DNA of 48,038 nucleotides from Bacteroidales bacterium (GTDB taxonomy: Bacteria > Bacteroidota > Bacteroidia > Bacteroidales > UBA4181): assembly GCA_031265445.1 (NCBI GenBank), contig JAISCQ010000274.1, forward strand, positions 1 to 48,038, given 5' to 3'. A model generated the notes under the pieces. The model saw only the letters and a program-made list of their open reading frames with translations, was not told the origin of the DNA and made no database searches. This document shows, one piece after another, positions 9,473 through 18,677 of this stretch. Every line of letters begins with the position of its first letter. Position 1 is the first letter of the stretch. Position numbers and translations under genes: made by a program.

Positions 9473-10630
9473 TTATTCCAAATCAATGATTCCTTCTTCA
9501 AGGACGGTTAATTTTTCGTTTCCGTTTGTTGTTACTGCAAAGGTGTTTTCGATACCGACCGCTCCCGTGCCTTCAATGACGAATTTCGGCTCTATGGCCA
9601 GCACCATGCCCGGTTCCAGCCCGGTACGCGAACGGACGCCCAGTACAGGCGGCTCATTGACTTCAATGCCTACGCCATGCCCTACAAAACGCGCCTGCTG
9701 GCGAACGCCCATGTAACAGCCGTCCAGCCCGCTGCGTGTGGCCATTTCAACCGACCGGTTGTAGATCTCCTCGCATACGGCTCCGGGACGCATCGCATGC
9801 GCGATCATATCCTGTATTTCAAGCGCTGTCTGGTGTGCGCGATACGCTTTTTCCGTCAATTTTCCTACGGAATACGCGCGGGTCATATCGGTCATGTAGC
9901 CGGTGAAATTGCCGCCCATGTCCACCATCAGGCTCATCCCGCGCCGCAGAATCGTGTTGCTGGCGCCCACAGGGAGCGAAGGATGCAGTCCCCTGCCGCC
10001 CAATGCAAAATCGTAGGGCGAGGCTTCGCAGGCATTGTCGCCCGCCAGTACGCTTCCCATAAAAATCTCCATGCTTTGTCCGAAAACCCTGAAGATGCCA
10101 AGGTTACCGGCGCGGCGCATTTCGCGTTCTATTTCAACGGACAGTTCCAAGTCGGTCATTCCTGCGCGGTACAACTCCGGGATTTTGCGATACACTGCCG
10201 CGTGCAGCTTTCCCGAACAGCGGATCAACTCCAGCTCTGCTTCGGTTTTCACGCTGCGCGCCCGCTGTATGGCCGGCGTCCCGTTCATTATTCCGGCCGG
10301 CCGGAAAATCGCTTCGTAACGCAACCACTCGGTGTGCGGCAACGAATCGCCTTCGAGCATGAGGCTGTTCGGCAGCGGGATGCCGCGTTCGGCCATTATT
10401 TCGGCGATCTGTTCCGGCTTGCGTACGTATACCGTATGTTCGCCATCCAAACCAACCGGCCGCCGCACAAAAAGCATGGGAGCGCCTTCAACGGGGATGT
10501 ACAGGTAACCCGCCACCACTTGTCCGACAGCGTAATACAGGTTTGCGTTCGAAGTTACCAGGAACGCGTCGGCGCCTGCTGCCTGCATTTCCCTGCGGAT
10601 CTTTTCGATGTGTATCCCTTGTTCTGTCAT
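9473..10630 (-). CDS. M24 family aminopeptidase (Xaa-Pro aminopeptidase / creatinase fold)
   Basis: MVDMGGNFTGYMTDMTRAYSVG, GHGVGIEVNEPP and MVLAIEPKFVIEGTGAVGIENTFAVT match the M24 metal-ligand motifs. Start moved from 10687 to 10630 because a -7 element lies between the two starts. Confidence 0.88.
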   Translation of the reverse strand: MTEQGIHIEKIRREMQAAGADAFLVTSNANLYYAVGQVVAGYLYIPVEGAPMLFVRRPVGLDGEHTVYVRKPEQIAEIMAERGIPLPNSLMLEGDSLPHTEWLRYEAIFRPAGIMNGTPAIQRARSVKTEAELELIRCSGKLHAAVYRKIPELYRAGMTDLELSVEIEREMRRAGNLGIFRVFGQSMEIFMGSVLAGDNACEASPYDFALGGRGLHPSLPVGASNTILRRGMSLMVDMGGNFTGYMTDMTRAYSVGKLTEKAYRAHQTALEIQDMIAHAMRPGAVCEEIYNRSVEMATRSGLDGCYMGVRQQARFVGHGVGIEVNEPPVLGVRSRTGLEPGMVLAIEPKFVIEGTGAVGIENTFAVTTNGNEKLTVLEEGIIDLE

Positions 10631-10650
10631 TTGTTTTAAATCAGAAGGCG

Positions 10651-10658
10651 CAAAGATA
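10651..10658 (-). promoter_or_regulatory. Bacteroidetes -7 promoter element (TATCTTTG) for the M24 peptidase gene
   Basis: caaagata on + strand is TATCTTTG on - strand, matching TAnnTTTG; just upstream of the start at 10630. Confidence 0.6.
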
Positions 10659-10669
10659 AGCAAAATGCG

Positions 10670-10677
10670 TAACTTTG
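10670..10677 (+). promoter_or_regulatory. Bacteroidetes -7 promoter element (TAACTTTG) for dacB-like gene
   Basis: taactttgcg matches TAnnTTTG; divergent to the element at 10651. Confidence 0.6.
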
Positions 10678-10806
10678 CGACATTCATTTTCTTTGTGCCG
10701 TTCCCTGCGGCTCTTTTTGTATCCTGAAATCGGATACGGCACAGGAAAGGCCGGTAAGTTTAACAAATATGATCTTCAAATGTTCTTGGATATTCTCAAT
10801 TCGGCA

Positions 10807-12228
10807 ATGAGGCTGAAATGGCTGGCATGCGCTCTCTGGTATGCCGGGACAATCGCTGCACAGCCTGCAACTTTGCAGGACAGGCTGGACAAGCTGCTGG
10901 GTGATGATTTTTTCCAGCAGGCAACGGCAGGTGTCGCCGTGTACGACCTTACCGGACAGAAACCGGTGTATGCCTGCAACGAAAGGCGCCTGTGCCGTCC
11001 GGCATCGAACATGAAGCTGCTCACGTCGGCCACGGCGCTGTCGGCGTTGACGCCCGGCTACACGTTTAAAACAGGCCTGTATTATACCGGAACGATCGAC
11101 GAATCGGGACGGCTGCTCGGCGATATTTACTTAGCCGGCGGTTTCGATCCCGAACTGAAGTCCGCCGACCTGGATTCCCTGATCCTGCAAGTAAAAAAAG
11201 CCGGCATCGGCAGCATCGACGGGAATCTGTACCTGGATGCATCAATGGCCGACTCAACATTCTGGGGAAAAGCATGGTCGTGGGACGACGACATGGAGGC
11301 TTTCCAGCCGTACCTGTCGCCCATACCGCTCAACAAGGGCGTGGTGAAGCTGACCGTGGTACCGGCGTCGCCCGGCCGTGCGCCCATCATTAAAACAGAA
11401 CCGGAAAGTTCGTTCATACAGGTGGTAAATCGCGCCGTTACCACGTGGAAAAGTTCCGAACCGCCCCAAAAAACGCTTCATATCACTCGCGAGTACAGCA
11501 GCGGCGGCTATAATCGGATCGTCGTTTCAGGCGTCATTTCGGCGTCGGACGCTTACCATACCGCGATCAGCCTCAAGAATCCGTACGGTTATGCCTTGAC
11601 GCTCTTTTCGGAAAAATTATCGGAGCAGATTCCCGGAAGCAACATTCGCGTGGCCGGCATGTCCCACGTACCGGACGACGCAGTGAAGCTGGGCGATGCA
11701 GCACACAGCATGGCCGAAGTGGTGCGGCAACTCAACAAGGAAAGCGACAACCTCAACGCCGAAATGCTTTTATACGCCCTGGGATACCGGCAGGACAACG
11801 GGCCGTCGTCCACCGGAAAAGGCATTGCGGCGGTGCAGCAGTTCATCGCGCAAATGGGACTTAACCCCAAAACGTACAGCATCGTCGACGGATCGGGACT
11901 CTCCAACCAAAACTACCTGACCCCCGAACTGCTGGTAGCCGTGCTCAAGCACATGTACCGGTCGCCCTGCTTCGAGCTGTTCCGCGAATCGTTGCCCATT
12001 GCCGGCGAGGACGGCACCCTGGCGCACCGTATGAGAAACTCCGCCGCATACCGTAAGGTAACAGCCAAGACAGGCTCCATCACCGGCGTTAGCGCTTTAT
12101 CAGGTTATGTGACGGCACGCAATGGACATTTATTCGCCTTCTCCATCATGATTCAAAACTTTGTGGAGAAGACATCGTACGTTTCCGTGAATTATATCGA
12201 CCGGATTTGCGAGGCGCTGGCAGAGTGA
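10807..12228 (+). CDS. dacB: D-alanyl-D-alanine carboxypeptidase/endopeptidase (PBP4, S13 family)
   Basis: SNMK (SxxK), SDN (SxN) and KTG motifs; signal peptide MRLKWLACALWYAGTIAAQ starts at 10807 (ORF track extends to a TTG at 10675, which overlaps the promoter). Confidence 0.88.
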   Translation: MRLKWLACALWYAGTIAAQPATLQDRLDKLLGDDFFQQATAGVAVYDLTGQKPVYACNERRLCRPASNMKLLTSATALSALTPGYTFKTGLYYTGTIDESGRLLGDIYLAGGFDPELKSADLDSLILQVKKAGIGSIDGNLYLDASMADSTFWGKAWSWDDDMEAFQPYLSPIPLNKGVVKLTVVPASPGRAPIIKTEPESSFIQVVNRAVTTWKSSEPPQKTLHITREYSSGGYNRIVVSGVISASDAYHTAISLKNPYGYALTLFSEKLSEQIPGSNIRVAGMSHVPDDAVKLGDAAHSMAEVVRQLNKESDNLNAEMLLYALGYRQDNGPSSTGKGIAAVQQFIAQMGLNPKTYSIVDGSGLSNQNYLTPELLVAVLKHMYRSPCFELFRESLPIAGEDGTLAHRMRNSAAYRKVTAKTGSITGVSALSGYVTARNGHLFAFSIMIQNFVEKTSYVSVNYIDRICEALAE

Positions 12229-12247
12229 TTGACCTGTCTCAAAAGCA

Positions 12248-12282
12248 CGCAGATGACACAGATGAGACAGATTTTCGCAGAT
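12248..12282. repeat. CGCAGAT-type intergenic repeat (cgcagatgacacagatgagacagattttcgcagat)
   Basis: Repeated (c)rCAGAT words; related element at 26814-26890. Confidence 0.5.
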
Positions 12283-12298
12283 CAATCAATAGATGATT

Positions 12299-12466
12299 TT
12301 CGCTTAATTAAGCGAAGCCTTCAATTAGCTAAGCGAAACGTTCGCTTAACTAAGCGAAGTTTTCAATTAACTAAGTGAAGTTTTCACTTAACTAAGCGAA
12401 GCTTTCACTTAACTAAGCGAAGCGTTCACTTAACTAAGCGAAACTTTCGGCTAACGAGCGGAAGCT
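12299..12466. repeat. Eight-unit 21-bp tandem repeat array, each unit palindromic (TTCRCTTAACTAAGCGAAgct)
   Basis: Units start at 12299, 12320, 12341, 12362, 12383, 12404, 12425 and 12446; consensus ttcacttaactaagcgaagct; lies between convergent genes. Confidence 0.95.
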
Positions 12467-12508
12467 TTCCGGACAAGGCGCACGGCGTAATTTTGTGCGA
12501 TGATTTTT

Positions 12509-12536
12509 GTAGAGACGTGGCACGCCACGTCTCTAC
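12509..12536. repeat. Perfect palindromic element GTAGAGACGTGG-CACG-CCACGTCTCTAC
   Basis: 12-bp arms, 4-nt loop; touches the stop codon of the minus-strand oxidoreductase gene; half-copy at 47954-47965. Confidence 0.85.
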
Positions 12537-13528
12537 TACTCTGCGTCCGACGGATATACCACTCCCAACTGTTTCCTGATTTCATCCATGATTTCCATCG
12601 TAATCAGCGAATTTTCCCAGCTGTTGACGGCCGATTCCTGTCTGCCCGACTGCACCGTATCCATAAATTCCTTTATTTCGTAATAATACTCATTACGGTC
12701 GGCAGGGCGAGAGAGGGATTCCTTCCGTCCGTCGCGGAAATGGAGGTTCACTTCGCTGATCATATTGATGCGGTCGAGAACGATATTACCGTCTTCGCCC
12801 TGTATCTCGGTGGGAAGTGAAGAATTTGCGATTTTGGAATAGAGCACCGCGGCATCCATCGCAGGGTATGAAAATACGGCGCTGCCCTCTCCGTCGACGC
12901 CTGATGAAAGTTTCAATCCTGCGGCTTTGACGGTTTGCGGCCGGCCAAACAATACCACCATCGGGTAGATGGTGTATATGCCGATGTCGGGCAGGGCGCC
13001 GCTGGAAAATTCCGGGCGAAAGGCGTTGAGTACGGTGCCTTCGCGAAATTTGTCGTATCGTGACGAATACTGGCAGTAGCAGGAAAAATACCGGCGGATA
13101 GCGCCGATTCTGCCCAATGCGTCGCGCGCAGCCAGAAAATTGGGCGTGAGCGTCGGCTTCATGGCTTCCATCAGTGCAACTTTGTTTCTACGGGCGGCAG
13201 CGATCATTTCGCGAGCTTCGCGGGCATTGGATGCGAAGGCTTTTTCGCAAAGCACATGCTTGCCATGCTCCATGCAAAAGATGCTCTGGCCGGCATGTAA
13301 TGCATTGGGCGACGCCACATACACGGCATCGATCAGCGGATCGGCGGCCATTGCTTCCAGCGAGGTAAACGTGCGGGGAATGCTGTGCCTGGCGGCAAAA
13401 GCATCGGCGGTTTCCTGCGTGCGCGAATACACGGCGGCGAGTTCAAAACGTTCATCCTGCCGTCCGCCGGTAATCACCCAGTCGGAAATAAAGTTGGTGC
13501 CGATCACGCCAAAACGTAAACGATTCAT
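12536..13528 (-). CDS. Gfo/Idh/MocA family NAD(P)-dependent oxidoreductase
   Basis: N-terminal Rossmann RFGVIGTNFISDW; EHGKHVLCEKAFASNAREAREM motif (EKP-type) and C-terminal MocA fold. Confidence 0.9.
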   Translation of the reverse strand: MNRLRFGVIGTNFISDWVITGGRQDERFELAAVYSRTQETADAFAARHSIPRTFTSLEAMAADPLIDAVYVASPNALHAGQSIFCMEHGKHVLCEKAFASNAREAREMIAAARRNKVALMEAMKPTLTPNFLAARDALGRIGAIRRYFSCYCQYSSRYDKFREGTVLNAFRPEFSSGALPDIGIYTIYPMVVLFGRPQTVKAAGLKLSSGVDGEGSAVFSYPAMDAAVLYSKIANSSLPTEIQGEDGNIVLDRINMISEVNLHFRDGRKESLSRPADRNEYYYEIKEFMDTVQSGRQESAVNSWENSLITMEIMDEIRKQLGVVYPSDAE

Positions 13529-13550
13529 TGTTCAGGGTTCAAGGTTGAGA

Positions 13551-15263
13551 TCAGGTCATGGCTGTTTTTGGCCTGTAATTTCCATAGCGAAAGCGGCGCC
13601 ACCCGTTGTATGCCAGCCCGCCGGCAAGCAGCAAAAACATGGGCAATACCAGATTAATGATTTGCCATTTCAATTGTTCACTGGCTACTTTCTGCCTGTT
13701 GAGCAGTCGCAGTTTAAATTCGCGATTTCGCAGGTTCATCAGCCCGGTATCGTCGGTCAGGTAATTGAGCGCGTTGACTAAAAACTCCCTGTTGGCAAAC
13801 GTTTCGCGGGTATAGCGGTCGTATCCGAGCGGATAAGCCGGAACAGGGCCGTTCGGGGTATAGCGCACATCATTGCAGGCAACATTGCCGTCGGATATCA
13901 CCAGCATTTTAGTAGGGACGCTTTTTTCGGCCTGCTTTTCCTGCAAGTCAGGGAACAGGTTCCGGGCATTGCGACTGCGGAATACCGATGGAAATTCGCC
14001 CTCGAGCAGCACGCCGGTAATGCGGTGCGGCCTGTTGAATTGCTGCTGTTCGGGCATGTGTTCTACTTCGCTGAGGGTGATCATGAACGGAAGTCCTTTC
14101 GTACGCGACATTTCGGATGTTTGCAGCAACACGCTTTTGCGGACAGCGTTATCGCGCCCCACCGTATCGATGTCGCTGGCATAACGCAAGCAGACAGGAC
14201 TCAGATTCCGTGTGATCACATGGTGAGGCGAAGGGTTTACCAGCGGGTAATAGAGCCAGGGCGCAAGCACAGGCTGCGAAGAGTCGTCAGCTAACCTTAC
14301 CGGCACAGGATGGGATACGATGTCCTGTATCACGTCCGGATTGATGCGCACGCCGTAAGTGAACAGCTGGTCATCGAGGTTCAGTTCGGAAGCCAGCGCA
14401 TAGGTTATTCCCGTGGAGAACAGGCTGTCCGTATTCACATCAGCGCCGTTGATGAGCCACATTACCTTACCGCCCCGCATGATGTAACGGTCGATCACAA
14501 ACTTGTCCTTCTCGTCGAAGGCTTCGCGGGGCTTGGCGATGATTACCGCCCTGTACGGATCCAGGGCGTTCAACTGTCCATGGATGGCTTTACGGTCTAC
14601 CTCGTAAAAACCGGCAAACTCATTGGCAAGATCGTACGTTTCGGCCCTGCCGGGCTCGCCGTGTCCGATGGTGAAAGCCACGCGCCCGACACTGTCCGTG
14701 TTCAGCAGGGTTACGGTTTTAGCCAGTTCATACTCAAGCGCCTCTAACGATGCATTCAATGCCGTTTCGTAATGTACCATACGGTTGTTTCCCCTCAGCA
14801 GGTTGATAGCCGCCCGCCTGTCCCTGTATGAAAGGATGGCGCCCGGGAAAATGATTTGTTGCGACAGGCTGCCGTCCTTATTGGTTTTGTTGATATTGAT
14901 ACCACGGATACCCGACTCCTCAAGCCCGGCATAATATTTCTCCCGTTCCTGCCGGCTGTTCGCTTCGGCAGGATCGATCAAGTGATATATGATGCGGCTT
15001 CCGCTGTATGCCTTGAAATCATCCAGCATTTCGCAAATGCTGTTGCGGAGCTTCCGGAATTGTACAGGGAGATCGCCGTCGAGAAAGATATCCACGTACA
15101 GCGGAGCATCCAGGCGGCGCAGCGCCTGGATGGTTTCGGGCGACAGGGTATATCGCTTTTCGGCAGTAAGGTCGATTCGAAAGGAGTATTTCGACGAAAC
15201 CATCGCTACCAGCACAATGCCGCACAAAAGGATGATACATTGACGGATATTTCTTTTCTTCAT
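13551..15263 (-). CDS. gldG: Gliding motility-associated ABC transporter substrate-binding protein GldG
   Basis: RIDLTAEKRYTLSPETIQALRRLDAPLYVDIFLDGDLP and VAFTIGHGEPGRAET; C-terminal TM segment LPMFLLLAGGLAYNGWRRFRYG. Confidence 0.88.
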   Translation of the reverse strand: MKKRNIRQCIILLCGIVLVAMVSSKYSFRIDLTAEKRYTLSPETIQALRRLDAPLYVDIFLDGDLPVQFRKLRNSICEMLDDFKAYSGSRIIYHLIDPAEANSRQEREKYYAGLEESGIRGININKTNKDGSLSQQIIFPGAILSYRDRRAAINLLRGNNRMVHYETALNASLEALEYELAKTVTLLNTDSVGRVAFTIGHGEPGRAETYDLANEFAGFYEVDRKAIHGQLNALDPYRAVIIAKPREAFDEKDKFVIDRYIMRGGKVMWLINGADVNTDSLFSTGITYALASELNLDDQLFTYGVRINPDVIQDIVSHPVPVRLADDSSQPVLAPWLYYPLVNPSPHHVITRNLSPVCLRYASDIDTVGRDNAVRKSVLLQTSEMSRTKGLPFMITLSEVEHMPEQQQFNRPHRITGVLLEGEFPSVFRSRNARNLFPDLQEKQAEKSVPTKMLVISDGNVACNDVRYTPNGPVPAYPLGYDRYTRETFANREFLVNALNYLTDDTGLMNLRNREFKLRLLNRQKVASEQLKWQIINLVLPMFLLLAGGLAYNGWRRFRYGNYRPKTAMT

Positions 15264-15309
15264 GACAGTTAATTCTCTGTATTTTACGCAACCGGCGCAA
15301 CCCGAAACC

Positions 15310-16194
15310 CTATTTTAAAATTTTTGTCAACCAGGCTTTCAGTGGTACGCTCCATTCAAGGTATTGTGATTTTTCCGGGCTGGTGCCCCATCCGTGGCCG
15401 CCGTCGGGGATAACATACAGTACTGCCGGGATATTGTTGCGTTTCAGTGCGGAATAAAATTCTATACTGTTGCGCGGAGGAACGGCTTTGTCGTCGTCGC
15501 TGGTGATCAGGAATGCGGGCGGCGTCTGTGCCGTCACCTGTTCCTCGTTCGAGTACAGTGTTACCAATTCGGCATTGTACCCGTCGCCCATCAGGTTGCG
15601 GCGCGAGCCCATGTGCGTAAACGCTTCCTTCATGGTGATGACGGGATAGAACAGTATGGCGAAATCGGGACGGCAACTGAGGCGGTCGAGCGGATCGGCG
15701 GCCGATGCATTACCCGCGTCAAAATGCGTTGCAGCAGTGGATGCCAGATGACCGCCTGCCGAAAAGCCGGAAATTCCAAGTTTGGCCGGATCGATGTCCC
15801 ATTCCTTCGCTTTGGAACGAACGGTACGTAACGCTCTTTGCGCGTCCTTCAGCGGGATGAAATGATTTTTATCGGGGAGGCGGTATTTCAGGATAACCGC
15901 CGTAATGCCATTGTTGATCAGCCACCGGGCATAATCGTGCCCTTCGTGGTTCATGGCCAGGCCGGCATAACCGCCGCCAGGGCAGATGACCACTGCCGCC
16001 CGCGTATTCTTTTGTTTGTCGGGACGGTAAACATACAGTTTTGCGGTGGAATAGCCGTCGCCTTTTTCATTTTTCGACAGGCTATTGCTTTCGGGTGCGC
16101 CATCGGGCCAAAGATCCATCTCAACGGGTTGTTGGGAAAAGCATGAACAATAAGTCATTGCCTGGACAAGAAGAACTGTAAAAAATCGCTTCAT
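15310..16194 (-). CDS. Secreted alpha/beta hydrolase, acetyl(xylan) esterase-like
   Basis: AAVVICPGGGYAGLAMNHEGHDYA, GISGFSAGGHLAS nucleophile elbow, DGGHGWG; signal peptide. Confidence 0.85.
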   Translation of the reverse strand: MKRFFTVLLVQAMTYCSCFSQQPVEMDLWPDGAPESNSLSKNEKGDGYSTAKLYVYRPDKQKNTRAAVVICPGGGYAGLAMNHEGHDYARWLINNGITAVILKYRLPDKNHFIPLKDAQRALRTVRSKAKEWDIDPAKLGISGFSAGGHLASTAATHFDAGNASAADPLDRLSCRPDFAILFYPVITMKEAFTHMGSRRNLMGDGYNAELVTLYSNEEQVTAQTPPAFLITSDDDKAVPPRNSIEFYSALKRNNIPAVLYVIPDGGHGWGTSPEKSQYLEWSVPLKAWLTKILK

Positions 16195-16319
16195 TTTTTT
16201 AAATCCTGCTGATTAGAAATGTGAAAATTATCCTGCAAAAGTAATTTTTTATGATGAATATCGGATATTTATTGTGCGGGTTCATTTCAAAATTATGGAG
16301 CGCTTTCAAAAACTTACCA

Positions 16320-16327
16320 TACCTTTG
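16320..16327 (+). promoter_or_regulatory. -7 promoter element TACCTTTG upstream of cobalamin riboswitch
   Basis: tacctttgcg immediately 5' of the riboswitch. Confidence 0.6.
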
Positions 16328-16332
16328 CGTCA

Positions 16333-16520
16333 AGTTTTGGTATGAATCATTTCGTCCGGGATGATTCGTGAAAAGGGAACCAGGTGCAAGTCCTGGACAG
16401 ACCCGCTGCTGTAAGCTCCGTTGAGCCGAAGCCCGGTACTCAAAGTCACTGTCGCTGCGTGCGGTGGGAAGACAGGGTTGAGGAGGAGTAAGTCAGAAGA
16501 CCTGCCGGAACGGTTTAGTT
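16333..16520 (+). ncRNA. Cobalamin (AdoCbl/B12) riboswitch
   Basis: gggaaccaggtgcaagtcctggacagacccgctgctgtaa, ...gaagcccgg..., gtcactg, gggaagacagggtt, and B12-box-like agtcagaagacctgcc; lies directly upstream of a BtuB-like receptor. Confidence 0.95.
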
Positions 16521-16633
16521 ACAAGGCTTTCGCGGAATAGAGCCAAGGGCAGCCGGAAGAAACAGTCTGACCGATTGTTTTTCTTCTTCGTTCACTCCTT
16601 TTATTCCCCGACAGCTGTTTCACGACAGTGTAA

Positions 16634-18667
16634 ATGAGGAGATCGCATTTTATCATCGCCTTTTTAGCGACCCTTAACGGGTTTGTCGCGGGTGTATTTG
16701 CCCGGGACATTGATACTGTAAGGGTTCACGAAATACAGGAAGTTACCGTAACGGCCGACCGTATCCGCCGCGAAATCATTCCCGTGCAGCGCCTGGAAGG
16801 AAAACTGCTCGAACGGTTGAGCAGCCATTCGGTGGCCGATGCATTGCGGTATTTTTCCGGGGTACAGCTGAAGGATTACGGCGGTATCGGCGGGTTGAAA
16901 ACCGTGAATATCCGCAGTATGGGAAGCCAGCATGCAGGTGTGTTCTATGATGGCGTTGAGATAGGAAATGCGCAGAATGGCGTGGTAGACCTTGGGCGAT
17001 ATTCGCTCGACAATATGGAGGCGGTTTCCCTCTACAACGGACAAAAGAGTTCCATTTTCCAGCCGGCTAAAGACTTTGCTTCGGCGAGTTCCATCTACCT
17101 GACCACACGGGTTCCCCGATTCGCAGAGGGCAAAAACGACCATATAAAGATTACTTTCAAGACCGGTTCCTTCGATCTGATCGATCCCTCCCTGTTATGG
17201 GAGCATCGAATCTCGCCAAACATCCAATCCTCCCTGAACGCGGTGTATACCAATTCGTCCGGGAAATATAAATTCAGGTATAAGGTAAACAACCCGCGCG
17301 ACGCCCGGGGCGGCTATGATACTACTGCGGTGAGGAAAAACGGAGATATTGAGATTTTCAGGATTGAATATGCCCTGTTCGGGAAAATCAGCGGCGGGGA
17401 ATGGAAAACACGGCTCTATTATTATGATTCGGAACGGGGATATCCGGGAGCCGTGGTCAAAGAAGAACCCGGCCGGATGAAGCATGAAGACAGGCAAAAA
17501 GACCGTAATTTTTTTTCCCAGTCGTCCCTGAAAAAGCGTATTTCGGAAAACTGCTTCACCCAGCTAACCGGTAAATACGCCTACGACTATATCTATTACG
17601 AATCGGACACGCTGATACAGAAACTGCGGAATAAATATACCATCCACGATGTATACCTGTCATCCGCCAACATGTTCGGCATCCTTCCCTTCTGGTCTGT
17701 GAATGTGTCTGCTGACTACCGCTGGAACGGGATGGATTCCAACATACCGATGTTCAACTATCCCCAGCGGCACACGGGGTGGGTTGTAGCGGCTACTTCC
17801 TTTCACTGGCCGCGGCTGAATGTGCAGGCGAGTTTACTGGGTACGTTTGTACACGAGTCTGCGAAGGAGGAAATCGGTGTGCGGCGGGATTGGAAGCGCT
17901 ATACCCCTACCATCCTGGCTTCGTGGCAACCCTGGCCGGAACAGCGTTTCTTCCTGCGCGCCTTTTATAAGGATATTTTCCGCATGCCGACTTTCAGCGA
18001 GATATACCTGGCCTACATGGGCAGCCTGTCCTCGTATCTCAAACCCGAATATGCCAGGCAATTCAATATGGGTGTGGTGTATTCCGGAAATATTGGCAAA
18101 AACTTCGATATTGACGGGCAGGTTGACGTCTATTACAACCGGGTCAGGGATAAGATACTGGCGCGTCCGGGAGGCGTTAATTTCAGATGGACGATGAAGA
18201 ATGTGGGGTTAGTGAAGATTCGGGGGGTTGATGTCGCTCTTGGCGCCAGCAGCCGTATATGGAAGGATCTTAAATTGTCCGGGAAAGTGAACTACAGTTA
18301 TCAAAAAGCACAGGATTACACTCCTGTGGAGGTTTTAAGCGATACGATCTCCTATAAGGGGCAGATTTCCTACATTCCCCGGCACAGCGGCTCAGCCTTG
18401 TTCGGCGCGGGTTACAAAACATGGGATCTTTCGTATAGCTTCATTTATACCGGTAAACGATATACGGAAAGTTCCAACATACCGGAAAATAAAGTGCTGG
18501 AATGGTATACGCACGATCTTGCAATCAGCAAGTCGTTCCGGTGGGATAAACTACAGTTTAAGGCCACCGTAGAAGTCAATAACCTGTTGAACCAGGCCTA
18601 TGATGTAGTGAAGAATTACCCCATGCCCGGTACGAATTTCAAATTTATCTTTCATCTCATTTTTTAA
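16634..18667 (+). CDS. btuB: TonB-dependent outer-membrane receptor, vitamin B12 transporter BtuB-like
   Basis: Plug domain VQEVTVTADRIRREIIPVQRLEGKLLERLSSHSVADALRYFSGVQLKDYGGIGGLKTVNIRSMG; C-terminal aromatic residue (FKFIFHLIF); riboswitch upstream. Confidence 0.9.
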   Translation: MRRSHFIIAFLATLNGFVAGVFARDIDTVRVHEIQEVTVTADRIRREIIPVQRLEGKLLERLSSHSVADALRYFSGVQLKDYGGIGGLKTVNIRSMGSQHAGVFYDGVEIGNAQNGVVDLGRYSLDNMEAVSLYNGQKSSIFQPAKDFASASSIYLTTRVPRFAEGKNDHIKITFKTGSFDLIDPSLLWEHRISPNIQSSLNAVYTNSSGKYKFRYKVNNPRDARGGYDTTAVRKNGDIEIFRIEYALFGKISGGEWKTRLYYYDSERGYPGAVVKEEPGRMKHEDRQKDRNFFSQSSLKKRISENCFTQLTGKYAYDYIYYESDTLIQKLRNKYTIHDVYLSSANMFGILPFWSVNVSADYRWNGMDSNIPMFNYPQRHTGWVVAATSFHWPRLNVQASLLGTFVHESAKEEIGVRRDWKRYTPTILASWQPWPEQRFFLRAFYKDIFRMPTFSEIYLAYMGSLSSYLKPEYARQFNMGVVYSGNIGKNFDIDGQVDVYYNRVRDKILARPGGVNFRWTMKNVGLVKIRGVDVALGASSRIWKDLKLSGKVNYSYQKAQDYTPVEVLSDTISYKGQISYIPRHSGSALFGAGYKTWDLSYSFIYTGKRYTESSNIPENKVLEWYTHDLAISKSFRWDKLQFKATVEVNNLLNQAYDVVKNYPMPGTNFKFIFHLIF

Positions 18668-18677
18668 GCATATTGTC

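Noticed and set aside
9677-10639. 320-aa + strand ORF
   Set aside because: Antisense to the M24 peptidase, which has intact catalytic motifs.
12299-12466. CRISPR array
   Set aside because: Repeats are contiguous 21-bp units with no unique spacers and no cas genes nearby.
12290-12480. Small repeat protein (HLTKRSF)n encoded by the 21-bp array
   Set aside because: Frame is interrupted by TGA in unit 4 (aagtga) and has no start; treated as non-coding.
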